Notes: generated by a model not told the origin, from the sequence alone. Positions 17,557 to 27,235 are shown, counted from the first letter of the stretch. The stretch: DNA of 64,000 nucleotides from Streptomyces olindensis (GCA_000696115.1 JJOH01000109.1:1-64000); one strand, 5' to 3'. A program made the numbers and translations.

Positions 17557-18555
17557 ATGACTCGCATCGCCATCAACGGATTCGGCCGCATCGGACGCAA
17601 TGTGCTGCGCGCCCTGCTGGAGCGCGACAGCACCCTCGAGATCGTCGCCGTCAACGACCTCACCGAGCCCGCCACGCTCGCCCGGCTGCTCGCCTACGAC
17701 AGCACGGCCGGCCGACTCGGGCGTCCGGTCACCGTCGACGGGAACGCCCTCGTCGTCGACGGCCGCCGGATCACGGTGCTGGCCGAGCGCGAACCGGCGC
17801 AGCTGCCCTGGGCCGAACTCGGCGTCGACATCGTCGTGGAAGCCACCGGCCGCTTCACCTCCGCCAAGGCCGCCCGCGCCCACCTCGACGCCGGCGCCCG
17901 CAAGGTCCTCGTCAGCGCACCGTCCGACGGCGCCGACGTCACCCTCGCCTTCGGCGTCAACACCGACGCCTACGACCCCGACCTGCACACGATCGTCTCC
18001 AACGCCTCGTGCACCACCAACGCACTCGCCCCGCTCGCCAAGGTGCTCGACGACCTCGCCGGTATCGAGCACGGGTTCATGACGACGGTGCACGCCTACA
18101 CCCAGGAGCAGAACCTGCAGGACGGCCCGCACCGCGACGCCCGCCGCGCCCGGGCCGCCGGAGTCAACATCGTGCCGACCACGACCGGCGCCGCGAAGGC
18201 GATCGGCCTGGTGCTGCCGGGCCTGGACGGCAAGCTGTCGGGCGACTCGATCCGCGTACCGGTGCCGGTGGGCTCGATCGTCGAACTCAACACGACCGTC
18301 GCCCGCGACGTGACCCGCGACGACGTGCTCGCCGCGTACCAGGCCGCGGCCACGGGGCGGCTCGCCGGCATCCTGGAGTACTCCGACGACCCGCTCGTCT
18401 CCTCCGACATCGTCGGCAACCCCGCCTCGTCCATCTTCGACTCGGCCCTCACCCGGGTCGACGGCCGTCACGTCAAGGTCGTCGCCTGGTACGACAACGA
18501 GTGGGGCTTCTCCCACCGCGTGATCGACACCCTGCAGCTCCTCGCCACCGGCTGA
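17557..18555 (+). CDS. gap: type I glyceraldehyde-3-phosphate dehydrogenase
   Basis: 332 aa, full family length. It oxidises and phosphorylates glyceraldehyde 3-phosphate with NAD(P) in glycolysis. The NAD-binding N-terminus is MTRIAINGFGRIGRNVLRALL. The catalytic Cys152 lies in IVSNASCTTNALAPL, the catalytic His in MTTVHAYTQEQNLQD, and WYDNEWGFSHRVIDTL closes the protein. The ATG at 17557 follows GAAGGGGAC. This is probably a second GAPDH copy in the genome given its single-gene setting beside a GlxA regulator, but that cannot be tested from the window. Confidence 0.95.
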   Translation: MTRIAINGFGRIGRNVLRALLERDSTLEIVAVNDLTEPATLARLLAYDSTAGRLGRPVTVDGNALVVDGRRITVLAEREPAQLPWAELGVDIVVEATGRFTSAKAARAHLDAGARKVLVSAPSDGADVTLAFGVNTDAYDPDLHTIVSNASCTTNALAPLAKVLDDLAGIEHGFMTTVHAYTQEQNLQDGPHRDARRARAAGVNIVPTTTGAAKAIGLVLPGLDGKLSGDSIRVPVPVGSIVELNTTVARDVTRDDVLAAYQAAATGRLAGILEYSDDPLVSSDIVGNPASSIFDSALTRVDGRHVKVVAWYDNEWGFSHRVIDTLQLLATG

Positions 18556-18691
18556 CCGGACGCCGGGAACACGGCCAGGCACGCGCTCGCAGCGACTCCG
18601 CGGCCTGGCCGGCCCTGCCGCTTCGGACACCAGCGTCAGGGGCGCGGATCCAGGGGCGTAGCGTCTCGACCGTCGGTTTGTTGTCGCGCAC

Positions 18692-19667
18692 GTGGTTGTC
18701 CCAGGGAGGGGACGAGTAGCGCAGACGGCGTTTGACGAGTCCGAGCGGCGGGCGTGGGCGGGGCAGGCCGATGCCTATGCCGCCGGTTTCGCCGAACTCT
18801 GCGCGCATCCGGTGCCTGTGCTCCTCGACGCCGCCGGGGTCAGGGAGGGTGTACGGGTCCTCGATGTCGGGACGGGCACGGGCAGCGCCGCCGCGCGCGT
18901 GTGAGCGGGGAGCGCAGGTGACGGCTGTGGATGCCGAACCCGGCATGGTCGCCCGGGCCGCGCCGGCGGCTCCGGAGGCCGACGTGCGGCTGGCCGCTCT
19001 GCCTCACCTGCCGTTCGCCGCCGACGAGTTCGATGCCGTGGTCGGCAACTTCGTCCTCAACCATGTCGGACGGCCTCGGGAAGCCCTGGCGGAGCTGCGT
19101 CGGGTGACGCGGCCGGGCGGGCGGATGGCCGTCACCATCTGGGCGGTCCCCGCGGCCGCCGGGCAGGCCCTGCTGGGCAGGGCGGTCCAGGCGGCAGGTG
19201 TCGTGCGTCCGGCTCACCTGCCGACCCTCGCTCCCGAAGACGACTTCCTCCGTACGGAACAGGGCTTCGCCGCGTTGCTCGGTGAGGCGGGGCTGACGGA
19301 CGTCGTCTGCGATTCCATGACCTGGGACCACCGGACGACGCCTGAGGAGTGGTGGAGCGGACCGGCCGCCGGAGTGGCCACGATCGGCCAGGTCGTGACG
19401 AGTCAGACCCCGGTGGTCATCGCCGAGATCAAAAGCCACTACGAGTCGCTGTGCGCGGAGTTCGCCGGTCCGGACGGCGAACTGATCCTGCCTCACGCGG
19501 CTCTGATGGCATGGGCCGGGCGTGACTGTGCACCCAGCACGCGGAGAAGGCTGATGTGGAGGGCGTCCCGTGCAGGGAGGTACACGAAGCCCGTCGCCGA
19601 CGGAGACCGGCTCGCCGCGCGCTACGGCTCCGCCCGGTGCTACACGTCGGCGACGAGAAGCCGGTAG
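18692..19667 (+). pseudogene. SAM-dependent class I methyltransferase, frameshifted
   Basis: The first frame reads TAFDESERRAWAGQADAYAAGF...GVRVLDVGTGTGSAAARV and then hits TGA at 18902-18904. The rest of the domain continues one base over (CERGAQVTAVDAEPGMVARAA, FDAVVGNFVLNHVGRPREALAELRRVTRPGGRMAV). The slip is in the GCGCGCG run near 18893-18900; one surplus base explains it. The SAM motif I (VLDVGTGTG) and the post-I acidic loop are thus split between frames. The 3' end after about 19520 no longer looks like methyltransferase and runs into the convergent damaged gene. The start is uncertain (GTG 18692 is the first available). Confidence 0.7.
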
Positions 19668-20214
19668 CCGACATCGAGTGTGTCGCGGTCGAGCAGGTCG
19701 GCGTGGCGGCGGTGCCACCGGCCGGAGGACAGGTCGTCAGCCAGCCGGGTCAAGCCGGGCTGGATGACGTCGTCGCTGGTCTGGGCGAACAACGAGATAC
19801 CGGCCCGGACCCGCGGATCGAGGTATGCCTCGGGTCGGCGCCAGAAGGCGGCGAGGAATCCGTCGGTGCAGTCGTGCGGGACGGGGACCGTCTCGATGCG
19901 GGCACCTCCCAACAGCGTGACCAGCCGGTCGACCGCGACCGCTCGTGTGTCGTCGAACGCGGCTGCCTCCGGCAGGTACTCGTCCAGCAGCCAGAACCTG
20001 TGGTTGATGTCCGGGTCGATGCGGCGGAGTTCGCCCATGCCGGCTTCCAGGTCGCTCCAGTGGTGCACGGTCAGGAGGGCCATCACCGCATCGGCCGCCC
20101 CACGTTGATCACGGTGGTGGCACCACCGAGGGCTTGATGGATCCTGGCGGCGATTCGGGGGTCCGGGCGCCGGGTGTCGGCGTAGGTCGCCCCGATGCTG
20201 TCATAGGTCGCCAC
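19640..20214 (-). pseudogene. SAM-dependent methyltransferase with internal deletion
   Basis: From GTG 20214 the protein begins VATYDSIGATYADTRRPDPRIAARIHQALGGATTVINVG, which ends exactly where a SAM motif I (VGAGTGSYEP-like) should follow. Instead the sequence jumps to AADAVMALLTVHHWSDLEAGMGELRRIDPD, the region after motif III, in another frame. About 45 residues, including motif I and the adenine-binding loop, are missing. The remaining 3' part is intact to LLVADV. An isolated product from ATG 20086 would lack the cofactor site. The junction lies near 20095-20105. This is genuine deletion rather than a simple base-call error. Confidence 0.75.
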
Positions 20215-20509
20215 ACCCCGCAGTATGCCCTTCCCGCGACCCCGGAAAGAGCCCGCAGTGTCGCCACATGGTCGGCGCCAAGGCCGGTCGCGGGCTTCAC
20301 ACAACATCCCCCGCGCAGCCAGTCGTGGTCGCCGGCGCATCTGTGTCACGGTGGGAAGACAAGGGGACCGGCCGGCACCCCGATGCCGGCCGGTTCGGGG
20401 GGTTCGGGCGTTGCCCCGTCCCGGGCACCCGACCTCCGCCATCGTCGTGCACCCCCTGGGGTGTCGCGTCTTTGGGCTCACCAACCCTCGGAAAGGGGGG
20501 CGCGCCCGC

Positions 20510-20857
20510 ATGAACATCACCACCACCATCGACGGCACCTCCGCATGCATCTCCCCGTGCGGTGAAATCGACTTCGACACCCTGCCCCCGCTGCGCGCCG
20601 CCGCCGACGCACTGCCGCCGCAGGTGACCGACGTGCAGTGGGACCTGACCCGCACGCCCTTCATGGACGTAGCCGGCCTCCACCTTCTCTTCGCCCCCCA
20701 CGGCAGCGGCCCGGAGCGCCGGACGACCGTGGCGGGACTGCGCGCCCAGCCGCTGTGGCTGCTGCTCACGGCGGCCGACGCGGATCCCGCCGTCTTCGAC
20801 CTCTCCCGCCTGCTCCCCGACATAGCCCCGCCCGGCTTCCGGCCCGCGGCCCCGTGA
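20510..20857 (+). CDS. STAS-domain protein (anti-sigma factor antagonist-like)
   Basis: 115 aa. Single STAS fold: ITTTIDGTSACISPCGEIDFDTLPPLRAA, then VQWDLTRTPFMDVAGLHLLF near residue ~55. In SpoIIAA/RsbV-type proteins the equivalent loop is D-S/T-S-G-L and its serine is phosphorylated by the partner kinase. Here the loop reads D-V-A-G-L, so the phosphorylatable serine is absent. The protein may be constitutively able to bind an anti-sigma kinase, or may have another role. GAAAGGGGG at 20491-20499 sets ATG 20510. There is no kinase or sigma factor next to it, and the 295 bp upstream show nothing else. Confidence 0.8.
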   Translation: MNITTTIDGTSACISPCGEIDFDTLPPLRAAADALPPQVTDVQWDLTRTPFMDVAGLHLLFAPHGSGPERRTTVAGLRAQPLWLLLTAADADPAVFDLSRLLPDIAPPGFRPAAP

Positions 20858-21048
20858 GAGGCGCGGCACGGCTCTCCCCGAAACGGCTCCCCGGGCCGGT
20901 TCCCACCCGCAACCAAGGTGCGACCGGGCCTCTGCTCAGCCCTGGCCTCATCCCTGATCGCCTGCCTCACCACCTGCCTACTCGATGAAGTTCTTGAACT
21001 CGTAGTACGCGGCGGCGAAGGGCAGGATGCGGTCCATGCTCAGGCCGA

Positions 21049-21391
21049 CAGGCCGCCCCGGCGACCTGTACGTCGCCGGAGACCTCAACGACGAGGCATT
21101 CGTCGAGCCCCAGAAGGTGCTCGACAGCAACCTGCTCGGCGCGTTCCTGGTGATGAAACACTTCGCGCCGTGGTCGCCCCGGGGCTGACCGCCCTCCCGA
21201 CCGTCGAGGCGGTGATCCGGCGCAGCGCCGACCCCGAGGCCTACCGCCGCGAACGCGAGACCCAGATCCCGCTCCAACGCCTCGCCACCCCCGAGGAGAT
21301 CGCCGACGCCGTCCTCTTCCTCGCGTCGTCGGAGTCGTTGTACATCACCGGAGCGGTCCTCCCCGTGGACGGCGGATACACCGCCTTCTGA
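21049..21391 (+). pseudogene. short-chain dehydrogenase remnant (copy 1)
   Basis: Two separate SDR pieces survive. The first (about 21060-21170) reads DLNDEAFVEPQKVLDSNLLGAFLVMKH. In another frame, VVAPGLTALPTVEAVIRRSADPEAYRR...RLATPEEIADAVLFLASSESLYITGAVLPVDGGYTAF runs from ~21171 to the stop. The ~50 residues between them, which carry the catalytic Ser, Tyr and Lys, are gone, and so is the cofactor-binding N-terminus. It is clearly related to the remnant at 45735-46262. A short reverse-strand stretch 20978-21040 (MDRILPFAAAYYEFKNFIE) also looks coding-like but was not recognised. Confidence 0.75.
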
Positions 21392-21564
21392 ACGCCGCGC
21401 CGAGGCAGGGGCGCTGCCCCGGCGCGACCCGCACGACCCCCCGAGGCTGACACATCGTCCGGATGTCGCGTCCCGTCCGGACAGATCGCGCGTTGGCGCA
21501 CCCCCGGGCCGTGGACATGCTCGGGATACCGCAGGAGACCGAGCACCGAGGCCGGGAGACGAAC

Positions 21565-22833
21565 ATGACCGCACTGTCGCCGCACCTTCGCCAGGCCACG
21601 CCCGTGGTGGCGGCCCGGGGCGAGGGCGTCCACCTCTTCGACCAGGACGGCCGCCGCTACCTCGACTTCACCGCCGGCATCGGCGTCACCAGCACCGGCC
21701 ACTGCCACCCCAAGGTCGTGGCCGCGGCACAGGAGCAGGTGGGCACGCTGATCCACGGCCAGTACACGACCGTCATGCACCAGCCGCTGCGCCGGCTCGT
21801 CGACAAGCTCGGCGAGGTGCTTCCGCCCGGCCTGGACAGCCTGTTCTTCACCAACTCCGGCAGCGAGGCCGTCGAGGCGGCGCTGCGGCTGGCCCGCCAG
21901 GCCACCGGCCGGCCCAACGTCATCGTCTGCCACGGCGGCTTCCACGGCCGTACCGTCGCTGCCGCCTCCATGACGACCTCCGGCACCCGCTTCCGCTCCG
22001 GCTTCTCGCCGCTGATGAGCGGTGTCGTCGTCACCCCCTTCCCGTCGGCCTACCGCTACGGCTGGGACGAGGAGACCGCGACCCGCTTCGCCCTGAGGGA
22101 ACTCGACTACACCCTCCAGACGATCTCCTCGCCCGCCGACACGGCCGCGATCATCGTCGAGCCGGTGCTCGGCGAAGGCGGGTACGTGCCGGCGAACCGG
22201 GCCTTCATGGAAGGGCTGCGGGAGCGGGCGGACCGGCACGGCTTCCTGTTGATCCTCGACGAGGTGCAGACCGGCGTCGGCCGCACGGGCCGCTTCTGGG
22301 GCCACGACCACTTTGGTGTCACCCCCGACATCCTCGTCACCGCCAAGGGCCTGGCCAGCGGCTTCCCGCTGTCCGGCATCGCCGCCTCCGAGGAGCTGAT
22401 GACCAAGGCCTGGCCCGGCTCGCAGGGCGGGACGTACGGTGCCAACGCCGTCGCCTGTGCCGCGGCCTGCGCCACCCTCGACGTCGTACGCGACGAGAAG
22501 CTCGTCGAGAACGCCGAGGCGATGGGCAAGCGGCTGCGCCAGGGCCTGGAGGCGGTGGCCGACCGGACGCCGGGCATCGGCGACGTGCGCGGCCTCGGCC
22601 TCATGCTGGCCACCGAGTTCGTCACCGAGGACGGCAGCCCCGACCCCGAGACCGCCGCCCGCGTGCAGCGCGCCGCCGTCGAGGAGGGCCTGCTCCTGCT
22701 GCTGTGCGGCGCCTGGAACCAGGTCGTCCGCATGATCCCCGCGCTCGTCATCGACGAGACGGCGGTGGACGAGGGCCTCCAGGCATGGGCGACCGCGGTC
22801 GAGGTCGGCACATCGGGAGCGGCGGGACGATGA
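21565..22833 (+). CDS. class III (GABA/acetylornithine-type) aminotransferase
   Basis: 422 aa PLP enzyme of fold type I. Landmarks are FTAGIGVTSTGHCHPKVVAAAQ near ~40, FFTNSGSEAVEAALRLAR (phosphate binding) near ~95, LLILDEVQTGVGRTG (Asp contacting the pyridine N), and the Schiff-base Lys261 in VTAKGLASGFPLSG. It is closest to 4-aminobutyrate aminotransferase-like enzymes, which fits the succinate-semialdehyde-type dehydrogenase two genes on. The ATG at 21565 is chosen over 21463. The next gene overlaps by 4 nt. Donor specificity (GABA, beta-alanine or another omega-amine) is inferred from context only. Confidence 0.85.
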   Translation: MTALSPHLRQATPVVAARGEGVHLFDQDGRRYLDFTAGIGVTSTGHCHPKVVAAAQEQVGTLIHGQYTTVMHQPLRRLVDKLGEVLPPGLDSLFFTNSGSEAVEAALRLARQATGRPNVIVCHGGFHGRTVAAASMTTSGTRFRSGFSPLMSGVVVTPFPSAYRYGWDEETATRFALRELDYTLQTISSPADTAAIIVEPVLGEGGYVPANRAFMEGLRERADRHGFLLILDEVQTGVGRTGRFWGHDHFGVTPDILVTAKGLASGFPLSGIAASEELMTKAWPGSQGGTYGANAVACAAACATLDVVRDEKLVENAEAMGKRLRQGLEAVADRTPGIGDVRGLGLMLATEFVTEDGSPDPETAARVQRAAVEEGLLLLLCGAWNQVVRMIPALVIDETAVDEGLQAWATAVEVGTSGAAGR

Positions 22834-25715
22834 CGGACACCACCACGGCCCTGGAGCCGCTGGTCGCGCGGCTCGCCGAGACCGCTCCCGGCCTGCGGGT
22901 GGAGACCGGCCCCCGCTCCACCGGCCTCTACGCCTACGACGCCTCCAACTACCGGGTCCCGCCGAGGGCCGTGGTCTTTCCCCGCAGCGCCGACGACGTC
23001 GTCGCGGTGCTGCGGGCCTGTCGCGAGGCGCACGTTCCCGTCACCGCGCGCGGCGGCGGCACCAGCATGGCGGGCAACGCGGTCGGGCCGGGCGTCGTCC
23101 TGGACTTCTCCCGGTACATGGACCGGATCCTGGACATCGACCCGGAAGCGCGCACCGCGCGCGTCGAGGCCGGCGTCGTCCTCGACGCGCTCCGGTCCGC
23201 GACCGCCCTGCACGGGCTCACCTTCGGCCCCGACCCGTCCTCGCACAGCCGGTGCACCCTCGGCGGCATGATCGGCAACGACGCCTGCGGCAACCGGTCG
23301 GTGCGGCACGGGCGCACCAGCAGTCATATCGAGGCGCTGGAGATCGTGACGGCCGACGGGGTGCGGGCCGTCGCAGACCGCTCCGGACTGCACCCGGTCG
23401 ACCCCGGGGACGCCGACCACATCGCCCGCCTGGAAGCGGACGTACGGCGCCTGATCGAGGACAACCTGGCCCCGGTCCGTACCGAGCTGGGCCGGATCCC
23501 GCGCCAGGTCTCCGGCTACCAGCTGCACCACCTGCTGCCGGAGAACGGGTTCGACATGGCCCGCGCCCTGGTCGGCACCGAGGGCACCTGTGCGGTCGTC
23601 ACCGCAGCGACGGTCCGCCTGGTGGCGACCGCACAGGCTTCCACGCTCCTCACCCTCGGCTACGACGACGTCGTCGACGCGGCCGAGGACGTCCCCGAGA
23701 TCCTGCGCTGGAACCCCACCGCCGTGGAAGGCATGGACGAGGCGATCGTCGCCACCATGCGCGCCCGCCGCGGCCCCGACTCCGTCACCGGACTGCCCGA
23801 CGGGCGGGCCTGGCTCTACGTGGAACTAGACGGCGACGACCAGGCCACGGTGGACGCGCGCGCCACCGAACTGCTCGACGTGCTCAAGGCACAGGGCCGG
23901 ATGACCGGCGGGCGGGTCGTGGCGAGCCCGGCCGAGCGACGCTCCCTGTGGCGGGTCCGCGAAGACGGGGCCGGGCTCGCCGCCCGCCTGGTGGACGGCG
24001 GGGAGTCCTGGCCGGGCTGGGAGGACGCGGCGGTCGCGCCCGAGAACCTGTCCGCCTACCTGCGCGACTTCCGCAAGCTGCTGGCCTCCCACGGGCTGAC
24101 CGGCGTGCTGTACGGGCACTTCGGCGCGGGCTGTGTGCACGTGCGCATCGACTTCGACCTGACCACGAACGACGGCCGGACCGCCACCCGCCGCTTCCTC
24201 ACCGAGGCGGCCGCACTCGTCGTCGCGCACGGCGGCACCCTGTCCGGCGAGCACGGCGACGGGCGAGCCCGCGGCGAACTGCTGGAGGTCATGTACAGCC
24301 ACCGGCTGATCAGGGCGTTCGCCGCCTTCAAGGAGGTCTTCGACCCCGAGGGGCTGCTGAACCCCGGCGTCATCGTGGCCCCGGCCCGCCTCGACGCCGA
24401 CCTCGCGCTGCACACGCCCGCCGACGTGCTGCCCGTCAAGACCCTCTTCACCTTCCCGCACGACGAGGACGGCTTCGCGGGCGCGGTACGCCGCTGCGTC
24501 GGCGTCGGCCGCTGCCGCAGCGACGCGGGCGGCGTGATGTGCCCGAGCTACCGGGCCACGGGGGAGGAGAACGACTCCACGCGGGGCCGGGCCCGTCTCC
24601 TCCAGGAGATGGTGCGGGGCGGAACCGTCCAGGACGGCTGGCGCTCGACCGAGGTCAAGGACGCCCTCGATCTGTGCCTGTCCTGCAAGGCGTGCTCCAG
24701 CGACTGCCCGGTCGGCGTCGACATGGCCACGTACAAGGCGGAGTTCCTGCACCAGCACTACAAGGGCAGGTTCCGGCCCCGCTCCCACTACTCGCTGGGC
24801 TGGCTGCCCCTGACCTCCGCGCTCGCCGGATATGCCGCCCGCGCGGTGAACGCGCTGCTGCGCGGACCCGTCGGCAAGCTGCTCGCCCGCCTCGGCGGCG
24901 TGACCACCGAGCGCAGGATCCCGGCCTTCGCCTCCCGGCGCGCGCTACGCCGGGCCCTGCGCACGGCGAGGGCCGGTGAACCGGCGAAGACCCTTCTCTT
25001 CGTCGACAGCTTCACCCGCGCCTTCCGCCCCGAGGTGGCCGGAGCGACGAGCCGGGTACTGGCCGACGCGGGCATCCCCTGCACGGTGGAGGAAGGGCTG
25101 TGCTGCGGCCTGACCTGGGTCAGCACCGGCCAGCTGTCCGTCGCGCGCCGCATCATGGCCCGTACGGTCGCCCGGCTGGACAACGGCGACGACCGGCCCA
25201 TCGTCGTGGCCGAGCCCAGCTGTGCCGCAGCGCTCAAGCGTGACGTGCCCGAACTCCTGGGCACCGGCGCCGCTCGTCGCGTCGCGGCCCGTGTCCACAC
25301 CCTCACCGGGGCCCTGAACGATCTCGCCGCCCCCGGCTGGACGCCACCCGAGCTGCCGGACGACGTCGTCCTGCAGACCCACTGCCACGAGTACGCCACC
25401 TTCAAGGGCAGCCACCCCCGCGACCTGCTCAGCCGTCTCGGCGTACGCAAGGTCGACGAGGCCGAGGGCTGCTGCGGACTCGCCGGGAACTTCGGCTTCG
25501 AGGCGCAGCACTACGACACCTCGATGGCCGTCGCGGACCTGGCCCTGAAGCCGCGCCTCGACGGCATCGACCGGGACTCGCCGACGGTCGTCGTGGCCGA
25601 CGGCTTCAGCTGCGCCACCCAGATCGACCACCTCGCCGGTGACCGAGGCATCCGCGCCCTGCACCTCGCGGAACTGCTCGACCCCGCCGCCGATCAACCA
25701 GGAGGAACCTCATGA
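22830..25715 (+). CDS. fused FAD-linked oxidase and Fe-S protein (D-2-hydroxyacid dehydrogenase type)
   Basis: 961 aa. Residues ~40-270 are a PCMH-type FAD domain (PVTARGGGTSMAGNAVGPGVVLDFS), followed by the FAD-oxidase C-domain (GVLYGHFGAGCVHVRIDF, SGEHGDGRARGELLEVMY). From ~565 there is a ferredoxin-like part with a CVGVGRC...CPSYRAT cluster and a CLSCKACSSDCPVGVD 4Fe-4S motif. Two CCG-type cysteine-rich domains follow (EEGLCCGLTW, EAEGCCGLAGNFGFE). This GlcD-GlcF-like fusion matches bacterial D-lactate/D-2-hydroxyglutarate dehydrogenases that deliver electrons to the respiratory chain. In a GABA-type operon D-2-hydroxyglutarate or 4-hydroxybutyrate would be plausible; that is inference. 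It overlaps both neighbours by ATGA. Confidence 0.87.
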   Translation: MTDTTTALEPLVARLAETAPGLRVETGPRSTGLYAYDASNYRVPPRAVVFPRSADDVVAVLRACREAHVPVTARGGGTSMAGNAVGPGVVLDFSRYMDRILDIDPEARTARVEAGVVLDALRSATALHGLTFGPDPSSHSRCTLGGMIGNDACGNRSVRHGRTSSHIEALEIVTADGVRAVADRSGLHPVDPGDADHIARLEADVRRLIEDNLAPVRTELGRIPRQVSGYQLHHLLPENGFDMARALVGTEGTCAVVTAATVRLVATAQASTLLTLGYDDVVDAAEDVPEILRWNPTAVEGMDEAIVATMRARRGPDSVTGLPDGRAWLYVELDGDDQATVDARATELLDVLKAQGRMTGGRVVASPAERRSLWRVREDGAGLAARLVDGGESWPGWEDAAVAPENLSAYLRDFRKLLASHGLTGVLYGHFGAGCVHVRIDFDLTTNDGRTATRRFLTEAAALVVAHGGTLSGEHGDGRARGELLEVMYSHRLIRAFAAFKEVFDPEGLLNPGVIVAPARLDADLALHTPADVLPVKTLFTFPHDEDGFAGAVRRCVGVGRCRSDAGGVMCPSYRATGEENDSTRGRARLLQEMVRGGTVQDGWRSTEVKDALDLCLSCKACSSDCPVGVDMATYKAEFLHQHYKGRFRPRSHYSLGWLPLTSALAGYAARAVNALLRGPVGKLLARLGGVTTERRIPAFASRRALRRALRTARAGEPAKTLLFVDSFTRAFRPEVAGATSRVLADAGIPCTVEEGLCCGLTWVSTGQLSVARRIMARTVARLDNGDDRPIVVAEPSCAAALKRDVPELLGTGAARRVAARVHTLTGALNDLAAPGWTPPELPDDVVLQTHCHEYATFKGSHPRDLLSRLGVRKVDEAEGCCGLAGNFGFEAQHYDTSMAVADLALKPRLDGIDRDSPTVVVADGFSCATQIDHLAGDRGIRALHLAELLDPAADQPGGTS

Positions 25716-27151
25716 CCGACACACCCACGCAGTTGTTCATCGGCGGTGCCTGGGTGGACGCCGCGGACGGCGCCACCATGCCGGTCGACGACCCCGCGAC
25801 CGGCGAGGTCCTCTGCCATGTCGCCGACGCCGGCCCCAAGGACGCCAGGCTCGCCGAGGACGCGGCCGTCCAGGCACAGGAGGAGTGGGCCCGTACGGCA
25901 CCCCGGGTGCGCAGCGAGATCCTGCGCCGCGCGTACGAGATCATCATCGAGCGCACCGACGAGCTCGCCCACCTGATGACGGCCGAGATGGGCAAGCCGC
26001 TGGCCGAGGCCAGGGGAGAGGTCGCGTACGCGGCGGAGTTCTTCCGGTGGTTCTCCGAGGAGGCCGTCCGTATCGACGGTGGCCTCGCCACCCTGCCGGA
26101 CGGCCGCAACCGCATGCTGCTCTCCCGCCGCCCGGTCGGCCCCTGCCTGCTGATCACCCCGTGGAACTTCCCGCTGGCCATGGGCACCCGCAAAATCGGC
26201 CCGGCCGTCGCGGCCGGCTGCACGATGGTGCTCAAGCCGGCCCCGCAGACCCCTCTGTCCAGCCTGGCTCTCGCCGCGATCCTCAAGGAGGCCGGGCTGC
26301 CGGACGGCGTGCTGAACGTCGTCACCACCTCCCGTGCGGGGGAGGTGTGCGAACCGCTCCTGCGCGGCGGGCGGATTCGCAAGCTTTCCTTCACCGGCTC
26401 CACGGCCGTGGGGCAGCTGCTCCTGGCCCAGAGCGCGGAGGCGGTCGTGCGGACGTCGATGGAGCTCGGCGGGAACGCGCCGTTCATCGTCTTCGAGGAC
26501 GCCGACCTGGACAAGGCCGTGGACGGCGCGATGGTCGCCAAGATGCGCAACATGGGCGAGGCCTGCACGGCCGCCAACCGCTTCTTCGTGCACCGGTCGG
26601 TGGCTCAGGAGTTCGGGCGGCGGCTGGCCGAGCGGATGGGCGCGCTCGTCGTGGGCCCCGGTACGCGTGACGGTGTCGATGTCGGCCCGCTGATCGACCG
26701 GGCCGGACGGGCCAAGGTCGAGGAGCTGGTCGCCGACGCGGTGGAGCGCGGTGCCCGGGTGCTCGTCGGCGGCCGTACGCCCGAGGGGCCTGGCTGCTTC
26801 TACCCGCCGACCGTGCTCACGGATGTCTCGGCCGAGAGCCGGCTGATGGGCACGGAGATCTTCGGTCCGGTCGCCGCGATTCTCACCTTCGACGACGAGG
26901 ACGAGGTCGTCCGCCGCGCCAACGACACGCCCTGGGGACTCGTCGGCTACGTCTTCACCGAGGGCCTGGACCGCGCCCTGCGCGTCAGCGAGCGCCTGGA
27001 GGTGGGCATGGTCGGCCTCAACACGGGCCTCGTGTCCAACCCGGCCGCACCCTTCGGCGGCGTCAAGCAGTCGGGACTCGGCCGCGAGGGCGGCAGGGTC
27101 GGAATCGACGAGTTCCTCGAGTACCAGTACCTGGCGGTGCCTGTGCGATGA
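25712..27151 (+). CDS. gabD: NAD(P)-dependent succinate-semialdehyde-type dehydrogenase
   Basis: 479 aa aldehyde dehydrogenase superfamily. Catalytic Cys285 lies in MGEACTAANRF and general-base Glu251 in MELGGNAPF; the NAD(P) binding region is LLITPWNFPLAMGTRKIGPAVAAGCTMVLKP. The GEACTAANR context and the length are typical of GabD, which oxidises succinic semialdehyde to succinate. It is third in the operon (ATGA overlap) and a strong hairpin ends the unit 48 bp downstream. Together with the aminotransferase this completes omega-amino acid to dicarboxylate conversion. Confidence 0.88.
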   Translation: MTDTPTQLFIGGAWVDAADGATMPVDDPATGEVLCHVADAGPKDARLAEDAAVQAQEEWARTAPRVRSEILRRAYEIIIERTDELAHLMTAEMGKPLAEARGEVAYAAEFFRWFSEEAVRIDGGLATLPDGRNRMLLSRRPVGPCLLITPWNFPLAMGTRKIGPAVAAGCTMVLKPAPQTPLSSLALAAILKEAGLPDGVLNVVTTSRAGEVCEPLLRGGRIRKLSFTGSTAVGQLLLAQSAEAVVRTSMELGGNAPFIVFEDADLDKAVDGAMVAKMRNMGEACTAANRFFVHRSVAQEFGRRLAERMGALVVGPGTRDGVDVGPLIDRAGRAKVEELVADAVERGARVLVGGRTPEGPGCFYPPTVLTDVSAESRLMGTEIFGPVAAILTFDDEDEVVRRANDTPWGLVGYVFTEGLDRALRVSERLEVGMVGLNTGLVSNPAAPFGGVKQSGLGREGGRVGIDEFLEYQYLAVPVR

Positions 27152-27198
27152 CGGCGGTCATGCCCTGACTGCGCCGCAGCACGCACCGTGACGAACCT

Positions 27199-27235
27199 CC
27201 CCCGTGCCCGGTTTCCACGCCGCCGGGCACGGGGG
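27199..27235 (+). terminator. intrinsic-type hairpin after the gabT-like operon
   Basis: CCCCCGTGCCCGG (27199-27211) pairs perfectly with CCGGGCACGGGGG (27223-27235) around an 11-nt loop. There is no T-run, as usual in Streptomyces. It lies just after the aldehyde dehydrogenase stop. Confidence 0.8.

Noticed and set aside
20978..21040. Small reverse-strand peptide MDRILPFAAAYYEFKNFIE as a gene
   Set aside because: Coding-like but only a fragment, with no start context or recognisable family. Mentioned with the SDR remnant instead.
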